A program made the position numbers and the translations under genes. The notes under the pieces are model-generated. The model was not told where the DNA came from. It ran no database searches and worked only from the letters and a program-made list of their open reading frames with translations. From assembly GCA_030431635.1 (NCBI GenBank), contig JAUIIL010000007.1, positions 1 through 64,000 of the forward strand: 64,000 nucleotides of DNA. Direction: 5' to 3'. Below, one piece after another: positions 34,901-44,812 of the stretch; position 1 is the first letter of the stretch, and the number at the start of each line of letters is the position of its first letter. This DNA is from Bacteriovoracia bacterium (lineage in GTDB: Bacteria; Bdellovibrionota; Bacteriovoracia; Bacteriovoracales; Bacteriovoracaceae).

Positions 34901-37900
34901 ATGAATACGGACAAAGCTCTACATTTTATAAAGAATACTCTCTTGGTGTGTTTGCTAAGTATCTTAGTTAATCAAAAGATAAGTTTTGCTAATACTGAGG
35001 TCATGTACAATATTGATGGCTCAACTCCTTACATGATTGTCTATAAGGATAATGTTGGTGCTTCTAAAAGAGCTCCTGGTATCTACAAAGCCGACGGATC
35101 AAACTGGATAGAAATTTTTCAAGGGAAGCTTCTCTCATTAAAAGGTAAGCACGGGGTTGCTCATCCATTGAAAGAAGTTAGTCGATTTACTTCTCTCTTT
35201 GACTCTATAATTGTTATTGATGGTGAACTTGTTTTGTTTAATTGGGATTCTGACCAAAAAAACCCTGAAAGTTTTACAAATTTTTCTAATTCAAGTGTAC
35301 TTAGAGACCCCTTGTCTAGGTTGCCAATAAAGCTGAATGAAATAACAAGCCTAGATCAAATTAGTGTTGTTGAAGTTGATTCTTTAGATGACTATCAAAC
35401 AATTCTCGTTTCAGTTAGTCAGGAGTCTTTGTATGGTAACGGGTTTACTTTTTTCGCCAACCTTTCTTTTAACTCAGAGGGACCTAGAATCATAGGTGTT
35501 CCCTATATTATTAATTATGATTTTTTAAAGTCTCATGAGTTAAAAAAACTCTATATTGAAGAGGAAGAAAGTGTTTTTTCTAAAAATATATTAAGAAATA
35601 TGATGGCACTACTGGAGGGTTCGAACAGCGTTCAGGCACAAAATTGGGTCTCTCAAATTTCCCTTTCTCTTCCAAACCTCACCTCGCCGAATGATTTGCC
35701 AGTACAAATAGAAAATCTTCCTCTTTTAAAAACGGAAACGGGAAAGGTTTTTGTGAAAGAACCTTTAACAGAAAACTTTAGTTCTTCTAGATATACGGTT
35801 TTAGATGAGAGTTTTAATCTTCTTAATGGTGAGAAGAAAGTTGTTTTTCAAAGCCATGTTACCCAGGGGAAGAAGACAGAAATCAAAGGAGAGTTTTCAA
35901 GAGGTAAAAAAAGTAAAGTATTCACCTCTTTTGATAGTCAATCAAGCTTGGCAGTGATTGATAGTGAAATTGTTTGGTTAGATGAAAGAATGATTTTAAA
36001 GAAGGTCGAAGATATTGAAGGGTTGAAAAACATATCCCATCGTCATTCTGATTCTTTTGATCAAAACGGAAGAGAAGTTAATATTATGGTTCTGTCGATG
36101 GAGTTTGAAGACAGTTCAGAAAATGTAACAGAGGCGTTTTACTATGAGGTTGAAGATGAAATCTCTAGGCTTACAAAAAGAGTAACTTTGGCGAACGAGT
36201 TTTTTGAAAAAGATGAATTAGAATACAGACTAGTAGAGCATGAAGGTACTCCTTTATTTGATAATATAACAAAAGTTCCCAAAGGAAAATCATATGGAGA
36301 GGTCGAAGATTCTCACACGGCAAGGGTCGACCTTACAACTTCTAATGATGGTGAATTAAAATACTTTTTCATGTACCCTATAGATGAAACACTATTATCT
36401 CGAGATGTATATTACATGAAATATAACTCAAAAGGTTTAAGCGAAAACCCTTCTGGTTTTTATCTGGGTGTTAAAAACTCAAGTGGATACGAAGAGAAAA
36501 AGTTAATAAAGAAAGCGGAACTTATATCTTACAAGACAGGAGAAGGGGAGCAAATTATTAACCTTCTCCCTGTATCAAAGTCAGAGATTAGCATAACTAA
36601 GAAAAACTCTCTTAAGGTTGTAGCAAATCTTTTTGCTCTAGATCCAAGTTTTAAAGCGGGGGAAGACGGAATAGAGCTGATGTTAAGGTTATTTCCAGAT
36701 GGAACTGATAATGTTGGTAAAGCTTACTCAAGTTCAATTGAGTACATTAACTTGAAAGGAATGAAGTTAAACCAATTGGATGGTGCTCAAGTTTTTTTTA
36801 ATCGAGCAACAAACGGAATTACGAAATTTTTCCTTGCATTAAACTTTGTTCAACAACAAGGGTCAAAGTTTTTTCCCAAAGGAGGAGTAAGAGTCTACTC
36901 TTTAAACCTAGAGGTTAATCCAAGCACTGGGAAATTGAGTATTGCAGAGGATTCTTATATTAATTTTGAAGGAGAGGAGTTAACTCAGGAAGAGGTAAGT
37001 ACCCGTGTTGTTTTTGACGAATCGCGCGGGGAGTTCTTCTGGATTATGGATCCTGATAAAGCGAGAGATTCAAGAGATTATGCTCTTAAGAACCTTGCAA
37101 ATAACTCCGTCATTTATCCAGCTGTTGATAAAAGATATAACATTAACTTTAATTACAACTCACAAAAACTAGAAGAGAGCATGGGGGGGGATAGTCTTTC
37201 TGCTGCATGGGGAAATCAGTCGAAATACGATGCCTCATGGTATCGCGCTGGTTTGAGTCGATATTCAAAATCTGAAGATGCTCCTGAAATTTTTGGTCAG
37301 TTTTCAGGTGAAGATTACTACAAATACTTTATTGCAAATTCAGTTCTTGATATTAAAGATGCAAATGGATACCGATTAACTCTAACAAAAGATACCCATG
37401 AAGAAATGCTAAACAAGTTATCTGAACAGATGGCGACTTTAATGACTTCTGAAACTCCCAAACATCTATTTTTTGTAGCGGATAGTCCGTTAGAGAAGGA
37501 AGTCATAAAAACGTTTTTAAGCTTTATTCATTTACATGGGCATGAAAAAGCGAAATGGGAGAGAAAATATAGCGACGATTTTTATTACGTTCGTCCAAAT
37601 AACTATGATGTGGCAGAGATTAGGGCCAATTATAAAGCAATTAGGGAGTCTAAAAAGAAGTATGTGTTTGCAGATCTTGCAAGCTTTTCCTTAAGTGAAC
37701 CTTTCTTACTTGATGATGAATCAAAAGAGACACCTGCTTGGGAATTACCTCTTGATAACGGGGTTCAAATGCCCCTGACTGTTCCATATTATCTATTAAC
37801 TGACGGTAGAGAGTTGACTCTCGATGAAATAAAAAAAGGGATAACGCCTCAAAATAATACAATTTTCATTGGAACAACGAGTGAGTTTCAAAAAATGCAG

Positions 37901-40900
37901 CAGAGTATCCAGCCAGCAATTGATGTTGGTTTAATGGATCACGTTGAAGTTATTTGGGATAATGTTTACGATAAATACCTTTTTAACAAAAGTTCAGAAC
38001 TGTATAAAAAAGTTTCTAGAAACATGGTTCGGGTATCTGAAAAGAATCTATTTGAAGATTTAGATAAGTTCTTGGAGAAAATCGCCTCAATAGATGAAAA
38101 AAATGGAAATTATATTATAGAGGTAGATTCTAGCATTAAAGAAACATTACAAGAGATCATTTTTACTTGGTATGCGTTCGACTTCAGAAACGATGAGGGT
38201 GAAACCAAATGGAATTTAAAAAACAAAGATTTAAACCTTGTTGTTCTCCCCTCTAGTGAATTAGGAGAGGATACAGACTTGTCAAAATTGAAATTCCAAC
38301 AAGGCTTGCAAACAGTTATGGAAGCAATGAAGGCCAGCGCTAAAAACAAGAAGGGAATTATTTTTGGAGATTTAAAGGATATCATTGATTACGGTCCTCT
38401 CAAAATGAAGAGTAGTAAAAAAGCTCTTAACTCAGAGGAGCTTAAAAAAGTTACACTTGTTGATGATAAACTAGATAAAGCTAGCCAAGAGAGTGTTGCT
38501 CACTACGCTTGGCATTTAGTTAGTGAAGAGGTTAATAACAATCCAAACGCGTTATCTAAAGCTGCAGATAAAAAGAAATTATCAACAGTCTTTATTGGGA
38601 CTAAAAAGGAAATAGAGCGCTTTTTGCAAGATACTAGTTTTGAAGGTCGTTTAGGTCTTCATGATGCTTTTGAGACAATCAGCTTGAGTGAACCATCAGT
38701 TGAGGACATGGTTTCTGTTATTTATGAGTATTTTGATAGTGAAGAGTTCAAAAGACTTGGTTACCGTTTTGCAATGAAAGGAAAGTCAGAAGAGAACGCT
38801 CGCTCAGGGATTATTGATTACTTTGCAAACAAGGTAATGAGCTACAGTAATATGGAGAAAAAATCCGTTGTTTTGATGTTCTCAAAAGCACTAGATGAAC
38901 TTTCATCAATTTGCTCTAGAGACATAAAACTTAGAAAACTTAAAGTTGTTAACGAAGGAATTATTGAAACCGTTATTACAAAAACTTTCAACCTCGCTAT
39001 TAATCCTAAAATATTACCACCAGAAGATCCTTTGGTTTTGATTAATAACTCAGATGAGTTTATTGAGAAATTAGGAGAGTTGAATAAGTTAAAAGCATAT
39101 GATGCTCCTTATGAATTAAAACAATTAGTTGCTGAGGTTCTAAAGTCTCAATCGACAAGCACTTCTTCAAGTATTGCCATACCTTCCTCTGTTGTTCTTT
39201 ATGGTGATTCATCTACCGGTAAAACATTTCTTTTTCACAAGATAGCAGATGTTCTAAATCTTGATTATTATGATTATACGAACCCGAATAAAGAAGGTGT
39301 TGGAGCTCTTGTTGTTGATGTTAATAAAATTGTACCCGATCCAAGTAATATGCCAGCTGATGAAAAAACGAGAAACACGGTAAAGCCTTTATATAAAGAA
39401 CAATTAACTATTTCTGAACAAATAGCCCATATTAATAATTTTTTAAGTCAGCCAAACGGTTACAGAGGCTTCATTCTTTTTGATGATGTTCATAAAGCAT
39501 CAGACTCCACAGTATTAAATGCCTTGATGGATTATATTAAATCGATATTTGAAGCGAAAGAGGGGGTATTCAAAGTTGGAACTTCTGACGGAATAAAAGA
39601 AATACCTGTAAGAAATCTAAACCTCTTTATGACTTTAAACCCATCTGAAGCTGTTATTGATGCTTTAGCAAAAGATCCAAATGCTTTTGATGATTATAGG
39701 GCGATTGCAAAGTCTTTAGAAAAAGAAAATGCTTCTTTTGAGCCTTCTATTTTTCAACGATGGGGAAGAATCATTAATTTAAGTGAGTTTCATTCCGAAG
39801 CGAAAGGCTCAGCTCTCTTAGGTGAGTTGAGAGGTGCTGCAAAAAACTCTTTTACTCAAAACAAAGGTGTTTTAATTCCAACTGCGGAAGCTGTTGAGGA
39901 TTTGGTTTCAAGTTTTCCTAAGGCCAATGCAAGAGAGTTCTTGGCCAATGCAACGATGGCCATATCTGAAAAAGCTTTTTTCGCAGAATCTCCTCTTGAG
40001 GAAACTGTAGCAACGGGGAAAATTTTAGTCCCCACTTCTAGCTTACATGTAATTAAACCAGAGGAAGAAACTATTGAGGGAGAAGGAGTTGTTAAGCCTG
40101 TTACAAGCTCTGGCCATAGATGGGATAGAAATTTCGAAGCTTCAGGTTCAGATAGAGGGAAAATAGTAAAATATGTAAATGAAAACTTTTCAGCGATCCC
40201 TATTAACTCAGAAGCAGTCGACTCGAAGGTTCTATTTACAGATTACCTTGTTAATAATTTTAGGAACTACTTTCATTCTGAATATTTAGGGTTTTTATTA
40301 AAAGATAAAAACTTTTCCGTTGGGAGTAATCGAAAATTTATCCTTAATCCTTTCATGCTAGCTCTAGAGGACCTCTATGTCGATGTTCCGGTTCTTCCTC
40401 GAGCAGCTTACTTAAAAGCACCTGGGAAACTAGGCGTTAGTACAATTTCTGGTAAAGGAAAGTTTCGCTCTCTTGTCAAAAGTGGAACAGCTGCAGATGA
40501 CATGCGCTACTTTATGCAAATCCCTATAAAGGGTTCAGGAGATGTTCAAAGTGAAAGCTTTTTATTTGAACCAGTCGTGAAACAACGTAATAGATTAAAT
40601 GTTTTCGCTGACTACTACAATAGAATTCAACATATCCTCAAAGAAGTTCAAAGTTACTATTTAAGAGTTGATAAAGTGAGAGATCTACCGAGCTCAGAGC
40701 AATGGGTAGATGGTTTGAAACAAAAAGAACAAACGTTTAAAGGTTTCACAGATAGTTTTGAACAAATAAAGCAGCTGTTTTTTGAATTCAACGTAGATAT
40801 GGTTGCTGATGATTTACATGAGGTTGTTGAAGGTTATCAAAACTACCCAGAGATAAATCAATTTGAAACTAGTCGTATTTTCCTCTCCCTTGTGGATCAG

Positions 40901-41185
40901 GCGATTGCTGGATTACCGAATGAAGATTTTTCTTATTTCATGATAAAGGTATTGGAAGAAATCTCAAGTGATGTAAGCCTTGTTCAAAAAGTAGATCTTC
41001 TAAATTACCTTTTTGAAAGTCAGGTGAGTTTGTTTCAAACAACAACACCTCAAAAACTTATGCAAACTCTTCACAGCTCAAAAATTTATAAAGATTATAG
41101 GAAAGAGAATTTGGATAAATTGTCGAAAGGTTTTAAGTCAAGATGTAGCAATAACGAGCTTTATAGTGGAAAGAATCAGGAATAG
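34901..41185 (+). CDS. Giant exported protein with two decayed ClpB-like modules and one intact AAA+ module
   Basis: This 2094-residue protein has a signal peptide (residues 1-31, ...NQKISFA). Residues ~32-800 look beta-rich and are unrecognised. At ~850-1040 a module matches a Clp AAA-1 layout without a P-loop: HLFFVADSPLEKEV at the Walker A place, KKYVFADLASF at Walker B, then IFIGTTSEFQKM (ClpB CIGATTLDEYRK). A second decayed copy at ~1113-1330 has GIIFGDLKDII, VFIGTKKEIERFL, then LSEPSVEDMVSVI (ClpB VEEPSVEDTIAIL). The third module is intact: Walker A GDSSTGKT (~1434-1441) and GFILFDDVHK (~1522). A ~430-residue helical C-terminus follows. It is in an operon with the SpoVR-DUF444 fusion 3 bases downstream. 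Confidence 0.8.
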   Translation: MNTDKALHFIKNTLLVCLLSILVNQKISFANTEVMYNIDGSTPYMIVYKDNVGASKRAPGIYKADGSNWIEIFQGKLLSLKGKHGVAHPLKEVSRFTSLFDSIIVIDGELVLFNWDSDQKNPESFTNFSNSSVLRDPLSRLPIKLNEITSLDQISVVEVDSLDDYQTILVSVSQESLYGNGFTFFANLSFNSEGPRIIGVPYIINYDFLKSHELKKLYIEEEESVFSKNILRNMMALLEGSNSVQAQNWVSQISLSLPNLTSPNDLPVQIENLPLLKTETGKVFVKEPLTENFSSSRYTVLDESFNLLNGEKKVVFQSHVTQGKKTEIKGEFSRGKKSKVFTSFDSQSSLAVIDSEIVWLDERMILKKVEDIEGLKNISHRHSDSFDQNGREVNIMVLSMEFEDSSENVTEAFYYEVEDEISRLTKRVTLANEFFEKDELEYRLVEHEGTPLFDNITKVPKGKSYGEVEDSHTARVDLTTSNDGELKYFFMYPIDETLLSRDVYYMKYNSKGLSENPSGFYLGVKNSSGYEEKKLIKKAELISYKTGEGEQIINLLPVSKSEISITKKNSLKVVANLFALDPSFKAGEDGIELMLRLFPDGTDNVGKAYSSSIEYINLKGMKLNQLDGAQVFFNRATNGITKFFLALNFVQQQGSKFFPKGGVRVYSLNLEVNPSTGKLSIAEDSYINFEGEELTQEEVSTRVVFDESRGEFFWIMDPDKARDSRDYALKNLANNSVIYPAVDKRYNINFNYNSQKLEESMGGDSLSAAWGNQSKYDASWYRAGLSRYSKSEDAPEIFGQFSGEDYYKYFIANSVLDIKDANGYRLTLTKDTHEEMLNKLSEQMATLMTSETPKHLFFVADSPLEKEVIKTFLSFIHLHGHEKAKWERKYSDDFYYVRPNNYDVAEIRANYKAIRESKKKYVFADLASFSLSEPFLLDDESKETPAWELPLDNGVQMPLTVPYYLLTDGRELTLDEIKKGITPQNNTIFIGTTSEFQKMQQSIQPAIDVGLMDHVEVIWDNVYDKYLFNKSSELYKKVSRNMVRVSEKNLFEDLDKFLEKIASIDEKNGNYIIEVDSSIKETLQEIIFTWYAFDFRNDEGETKWNLKNKDLNLVVLPSSELGEDTDLSKLKFQQGLQTVMEAMKASAKNKKGIIFGDLKDIIDYGPLKMKSSKKALNSEELKKVTLVDDKLDKASQESVAHYAWHLVSEEVNNNPNALSKAADKKKLSTVFIGTKKEIERFLQDTSFEGRLGLHDAFETISLSEPSVEDMVSVIYEYFDSEEFKRLGYRFAMKGKSEENARSGIIDYFANKVMSYSNMEKKSVVLMFSKALDELSSICSRDIKLRKLKVVNEGIIETVITKTFNLAINPKILPPEDPLVLINNSDEFIEKLGELNKLKAYDAPYELKQLVAEVLKSQSTSTSSSIAIPSSVVLYGDSSTGKTFLFHKIADVLNLDYYDYTNPNKEGVGALVVDVNKIVPDPSNMPADEKTRNTVKPLYKEQLTISEQIAHINNFLSQPNGYRGFILFDDVHKASDSTVLNALMDYIKSIFEAKEGVFKVGTSDGIKEIPVRNLNLFMTLNPSEAVIDALAKDPNAFDDYRAIAKSLEKENASFEPSIFQRWGRIINLSEFHSEAKGSALLGELRGAAKNSFTQNKGVLIPTAEAVEDLVSSFPKANAREFLANATMAISEKAFFAESPLEETVATGKILVPTSSLHVIKPEEETIEGEGVVKPVTSSGHRWDRNFEASGSDRGKIVKYVNENFSAIPINSEAVDSKVLFTDYLVNNFRNYFHSEYLGFLLKDKNFSVGSNRKFILNPFMLALEDLYVDVPVLPRAAYLKAPGKLGVSTISGKGKFRSLVKSGTAADDMRYFMQIPIKGSGDVQSESFLFEPVVKQRNRLNVFADYYNRIQHILKEVQSYYLRVDKVRDLPSSEQWVDGLKQKEQTFKGFTDSFEQIKQLFFEFNVDMVADDLHEVVEGYQNYPEINQFETSRIFLSLVDQAIAGLPNEDFSYFMIKVLEEISSDVSLVQKVDLLNYLFESQVSLFQTTTPQKLMQTLHSSKIYKDYRKENLDKLSKGFKSRCSNNELYSGKNQE

Positions 41186-41188
41186 GAA

Positions 41189-44100
41189 ATGAATATGTTA
41201 GTGAATAAATTGATAATATTGTTGGTGATACTTTTTTCTTTTCAAGCATTCTCATGCGGGAATAATGAACACTATAATGGGAGCAATTTTGATATTATTC
41301 TCCTGGATAGAGAAGGAAGCACAATTGTCCCAAGTGGTCGAGAAGGTCATGAGCTGGCAAAGATTAAAGAGGTTGCTAATGATTTTTATAAAAAAGGTGG
41401 ATTGGTTGAAAAACTTGGCCTAGCAAACCCTCCCCAAGAGTTCAATATACTTGCTTCTGCAAAGTTAGCGGCTCTTGCTTCTTTAGGACGCTATCCAATA
41501 CCTCATTGGATTGATGGGCAAACAGCTTTATCTAATTCAGCTCCAGGAGTTTTAGAGTTTTATTTGGCTTCATGTGATACTTGTCGTTCTTTTTACAGTG
41601 ATACAAATAATTTTTCTGGACAAGTTTCTATTCTCGCTCACGTGGCAGGACATACTGATTTCGGTTATCATTCTCCTTTTTATGCATCAAGAGGAGCTGA
41701 TAATGACATAGCTCACTCTTCTTTAAAGCTCGCTCAGATTGTTGAAAAATACTCAACAGTAGTAGGAGAAGAAGATGTAAGTCTTTTTTATCAATACATA
41801 AATAGTTTTACGATGAGTCAGGATATCGGAATAACAGGAGCATTTGAACATCCAGATAAATTCAAAGATGTGGCAAAAATTCTAAGGGATTCTAACGGAA
41901 AAAAGTTTCCTCGTACTCAAAACTTATTACAGTACCTGGTTAAAAACCTTGGTGCGGAAGTACCAGAGTGGCAACGTGAGGTCATTGAGTGGTTTGAGAA
42001 ATCTCATCGTTTTGTTGCTATTAACAAAACAATGAATGAAGGATGGGCAACCCTCATGCAAGAAATGCTTTTAAAGCATTACTCAAAACTGGATGACAAA
42101 CTTAATTTTGAGCAGTCCCAATTATTAGAAGGAGTAGCGTACCCGTCAATTCAAAATCCTTATTTTTTAGGTCGAGAAGCTTGGAGATCTTTATATCGTC
42201 AATTTAAAATGAAACCCGAAATAGCTAATATGACTGATGAACTTGAAATTGATAAAGCTTTTGTTAGTTGGGCTCACGAGAATTATATTGGAAATGGTGT
42301 ACCTGATACAATTTTCATTTATGATGCTTTCAAAGATGGTCACTGGATAGAAAAACATGGGCTTAACCTACAACGTAGAGTGAATTGGGGAGAGTTTGAT
42401 CATAACTTGCCTCCTTCTAGGGATCCAAGAGAAACAGATCAGAACGTTATTGTTACAAACAATCCTGAAAGGGTTGCACGTGTTATTTCAAGAAAAGCAG
42501 CTGATTTTACAACTTACTTTCCTCAAATTGAGGTCGTTGGAGAAAAAGGCTTCGGAAAGAACATGTTTATTCTTAAGCATAAACCCGTCAACTCCATACC
42601 AATGGTTTTTGATACAGCAGCACAAACACTATATGTATTAGCTCAGCTGAAGAAAAAAGCAACAAGTCTTATTACTATTAAAAATAAAATTCTTAAACCT
42701 TCTGAGCTTTCAAGAGGTGAGATAAGAAATATTTATGACAAAAATTTGGCAGGTGATTCTTGGTGGTTTCATGACTTTGAGGAATATTATGAATTTGTGA
42801 AATCAGGAGGACTTGATTTCATGACTGCAGGAAATAATTCTGGTTTTGGACCACCTTCTATATGGTTTCCTATGCCTCCAATGAGACCTTCGATCCCACC
42901 AGAGCTACTTAACATGTTAAAGAATTCTGGAAAAATCAGAATTGAGGTTGAACTTGGTGGAAAGGTTCAAGTTTATAACCTTGTGACTAAAAAAGAATTT
43001 GTGGAAGGAGAAAGTGAATTTGAAGAGTTTTATGATGAAAAACTTTCTGAAGAATTACAAGAAGCAGTAGATGTGTATAAAGAAGATATAGAAGCTTCTG
43101 TGAGTATGGAGCTTTTTCAAAGAGAAGTTCAATCCGTAGCCAAGATGGATGATTTTATTCTTAAAATACAAGACTCTCAGGTTGAAGGAGCTGTCAACTC
43201 TCTTGTTCAAGTTCCAGGAATGGCAGCAGCAATTGATAAATATACTCAGCTCATAGGAGATAGAATTTTAAGAGCTTTAAAGAAAGCGAGTTCGGGTAAA
43301 ACTAAGCCGAGAAGAACAAGACGTGGTGTTGCTATTAAGGCCATGCCGACGATACCTTCATTTCAACTCGACATGAAAGCTGCTAAAGAGATTGAAGAAG
43401 GAATGAGTCCTACTCCTGTTGATAAAATTGATTACATCGCTGAAGAATCAGTTAATAAAAGAAGAGCAAGTCCTGGAGCGAGAATTGATCTTTCAAATGG
43501 TTTTGGAGCTGTCCGTGTTTACGATCGTTTCCTCCTTGAGGAAGATGGTATTATTGTTGTGAAAGAAGAGCTAAACAGAAAGCATTCTTTAGAAATAAGC
43601 CAGCGATTTACAGAAATGTCATTAGATGAAGAGTATAAGTATACTTTAAGAAAAGAGAAAACTCTTCTTCAGTTTATGGCCAATTATCTTGATGAAGAAA
43701 TTGAAAAGAGTAATAGCTTACCACAAGAAAAGCTTCGAGAAATTGTTTCATCAAGGGCAGATGATAGAGATCTTGATATAGGGGTCGGAGACGGCTTACC
43801 AGGGGATAAAAAATGGACCAAGCCTAAGAACAATAATGGTGAAGGTGATGGAGACGGTGATGGTGATGGTGATGGTGATGGTGACGGAGACGGTGATGAA
43901 GATGGCAAAAGACCAGGTGGTGACGGTGCAGGTGATGATACTTTAGAACCTGGAGAGGTTGAGATACCACTTGAGTTATGGGGAGAACACCTTTCAAATG
44001 AAATAGAGCTTCCAAACCTTAAACCTAAAAGTGGACCGAGTGACATAAAAGAAGAGCGTAAACATGGTTCAATAAGAAAACCTAAAGGAGAAGCTCTCTA

Positions 44101-44812
44101 CACAAGAATGATGTCAGAAGCTTATGCTAAAGGTTATGCCTACTTTATTGCCATAGGAGAAAAAGAGAAGGCTAAAAATTATCATCTTTGTATTAATGAA
44201 GGGCTAAAATATCTTGCTCCTGAAGATAAAGTTGTTAAGGGCACAACATTAATCCCCACCCCAGATGTTAATGCTGTTGTGACATTTCTTGTGGATAAGT
44301 CGGGATCGATGCTGGGACAACCGATTAAAACGGCCTTGGATTTTGTATGGAACTTTAAAGCCCTCTTGCTTGCTAAGTACAAGAAAGTAGAATTTCGCTA
44401 TATATCAGTTGATACAAAGCCACATGTATACAAAAATGAAAGAAAGTTTTTTAGCACTTTTCAAGGTGGAGGAACTGATTATATTCCTGGAATTGCTAAG
44501 CAGGCTGAGGTTCTATCAGAATTTCCAGAAAGCAGTTGGGATAGATTTGCAGTTATCTTGGGAGACTCCGGACATGGAGGGGAAGCCCAGGGAGTTATCC
44601 AGGAAATTCAAAATAGTTTACAACCAGTAACAGAGCATATCTCTTACCTTCATATTGATAACGGTTGGAACCAACAAGAACCTTTAAATTTAGCTGTGAA
44701 AGCTTTTGCTGAAAACGAAGAGTTTGTTGACCACGCTGAAGCTGGCATGGGAGAAGATGCAGGACTTGAAGCTATTAGAAAACTTTACGGGAAAAATAAG
44801 CAGCAAAACTAA
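41189..44812 (+). CDS. Exported fusion of SpoVR/YcgB and DUF444/YeaH (von Willebrand A) domains
   Basis: This 1207-residue protein has a signal peptide (residues 1-22; AFSC makes Cys23 a possible but atypical lipidation site). The N-terminal half follows SpoVR/YcgB: YPIPHW (102-107, YcgB NYPHW), ILAHVAGHTDFGYHSPFY (~149-165, YcgB AHACYGHNSFF) and PEWQREVIEWF then NKTMNEGWAT (~259-288, YcgB ESWQREILRIV and QVMNEGWAT). After a linker comes a Gly-Asp repeat, then DUF444: IELPNLKPK (YeaH LALPNLKQN), a von Willebrand A domain with MIDAS DKSGS (1036-1040), VEFRYISVDTK and FQGGGTDYIPG. YcgB and YeaH are separate cytoplasmic proteins elsewhere; fusion and export are both unusual. Confidence 0.88.
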   Translation: MNMLVNKLIILLVILFSFQAFSCGNNEHYNGSNFDIILLDREGSTIVPSGREGHELAKIKEVANDFYKKGGLVEKLGLANPPQEFNILASAKLAALASLGRYPIPHWIDGQTALSNSAPGVLEFYLASCDTCRSFYSDTNNFSGQVSILAHVAGHTDFGYHSPFYASRGADNDIAHSSLKLAQIVEKYSTVVGEEDVSLFYQYINSFTMSQDIGITGAFEHPDKFKDVAKILRDSNGKKFPRTQNLLQYLVKNLGAEVPEWQREVIEWFEKSHRFVAINKTMNEGWATLMQEMLLKHYSKLDDKLNFEQSQLLEGVAYPSIQNPYFLGREAWRSLYRQFKMKPEIANMTDELEIDKAFVSWAHENYIGNGVPDTIFIYDAFKDGHWIEKHGLNLQRRVNWGEFDHNLPPSRDPRETDQNVIVTNNPERVARVISRKAADFTTYFPQIEVVGEKGFGKNMFILKHKPVNSIPMVFDTAAQTLYVLAQLKKKATSLITIKNKILKPSELSRGEIRNIYDKNLAGDSWWFHDFEEYYEFVKSGGLDFMTAGNNSGFGPPSIWFPMPPMRPSIPPELLNMLKNSGKIRIEVELGGKVQVYNLVTKKEFVEGESEFEEFYDEKLSEELQEAVDVYKEDIEASVSMELFQREVQSVAKMDDFILKIQDSQVEGAVNSLVQVPGMAAAIDKYTQLIGDRILRALKKASSGKTKPRRTRRGVAIKAMPTIPSFQLDMKAAKEIEEGMSPTPVDKIDYIAEESVNKRRASPGARIDLSNGFGAVRVYDRFLLEEDGIIVVKEELNRKHSLEISQRFTEMSLDEEYKYTLRKEKTLLQFMANYLDEEIEKSNSLPQEKLREIVSSRADDRDLDIGVGDGLPGDKKWTKPKNNNGEGDGDGDGDGDGDGDGDGDEDGKRPGGDGAGDDTLEPGEVEIPLELWGEHLSNEIELPNLKPKSGPSDIKEERKHGSIRKPKGEALYTRMMSEAYAKGYAYFIAIGEKEKAKNYHLCINEGLKYLAPEDKVVKGTTLIPTPDVNAVVTFLVDKSGSMLGQPIKTALDFVWNFKALLLAKYKKVEFRYISVDTKPHVYKNERKFFSTFQGGGTDYIPGIAKQAEVLSEFPESSWDRFAVILGDSGHGGEAQGVIQEIQNSLQPVTEHISYLHIDNGWNQQEPLNLAVKAFAENEEFVDHAEAGMGEDAGLEAIRKLYGKNKQQN
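43838..43906 (+). repeat. GGTGAT hexanucleotide repeat coding a Gly-Asp run
   Basis: Imperfect 6-base repeats (GGTGAT with GGAGAC, GGTGAC and GGTGAA variants) encode an alternating Gly/Asp stretch from about residue 884 of the SpoVR-DUF444 fusion. The position matches the Gly-rich linker of YeaH ahead of LALPNLK. The central five GGTGAT units are identical, so the tract could vary in length by slippage. Confidence 0.85.

Noticed and set aside
43838-43906. Gly-Asp run as an RTX-type calcium-binding repeat
   Set aside because: RTX nonapeptides (GGxGxDxxx) are absent; the position matches the flexible Gly-rich linker of YeaH, so a linker is simpler, though calcium binding cannot be excluded.
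43684-44046. Long minus-strand open frames with Ser-Pro or His-Leu runs opposite the SpoVR-DUF444 gene
   Set aside because: They are antisense shadows of the Gly-Asp hexanucleotide repeat and have no binding site or family match.
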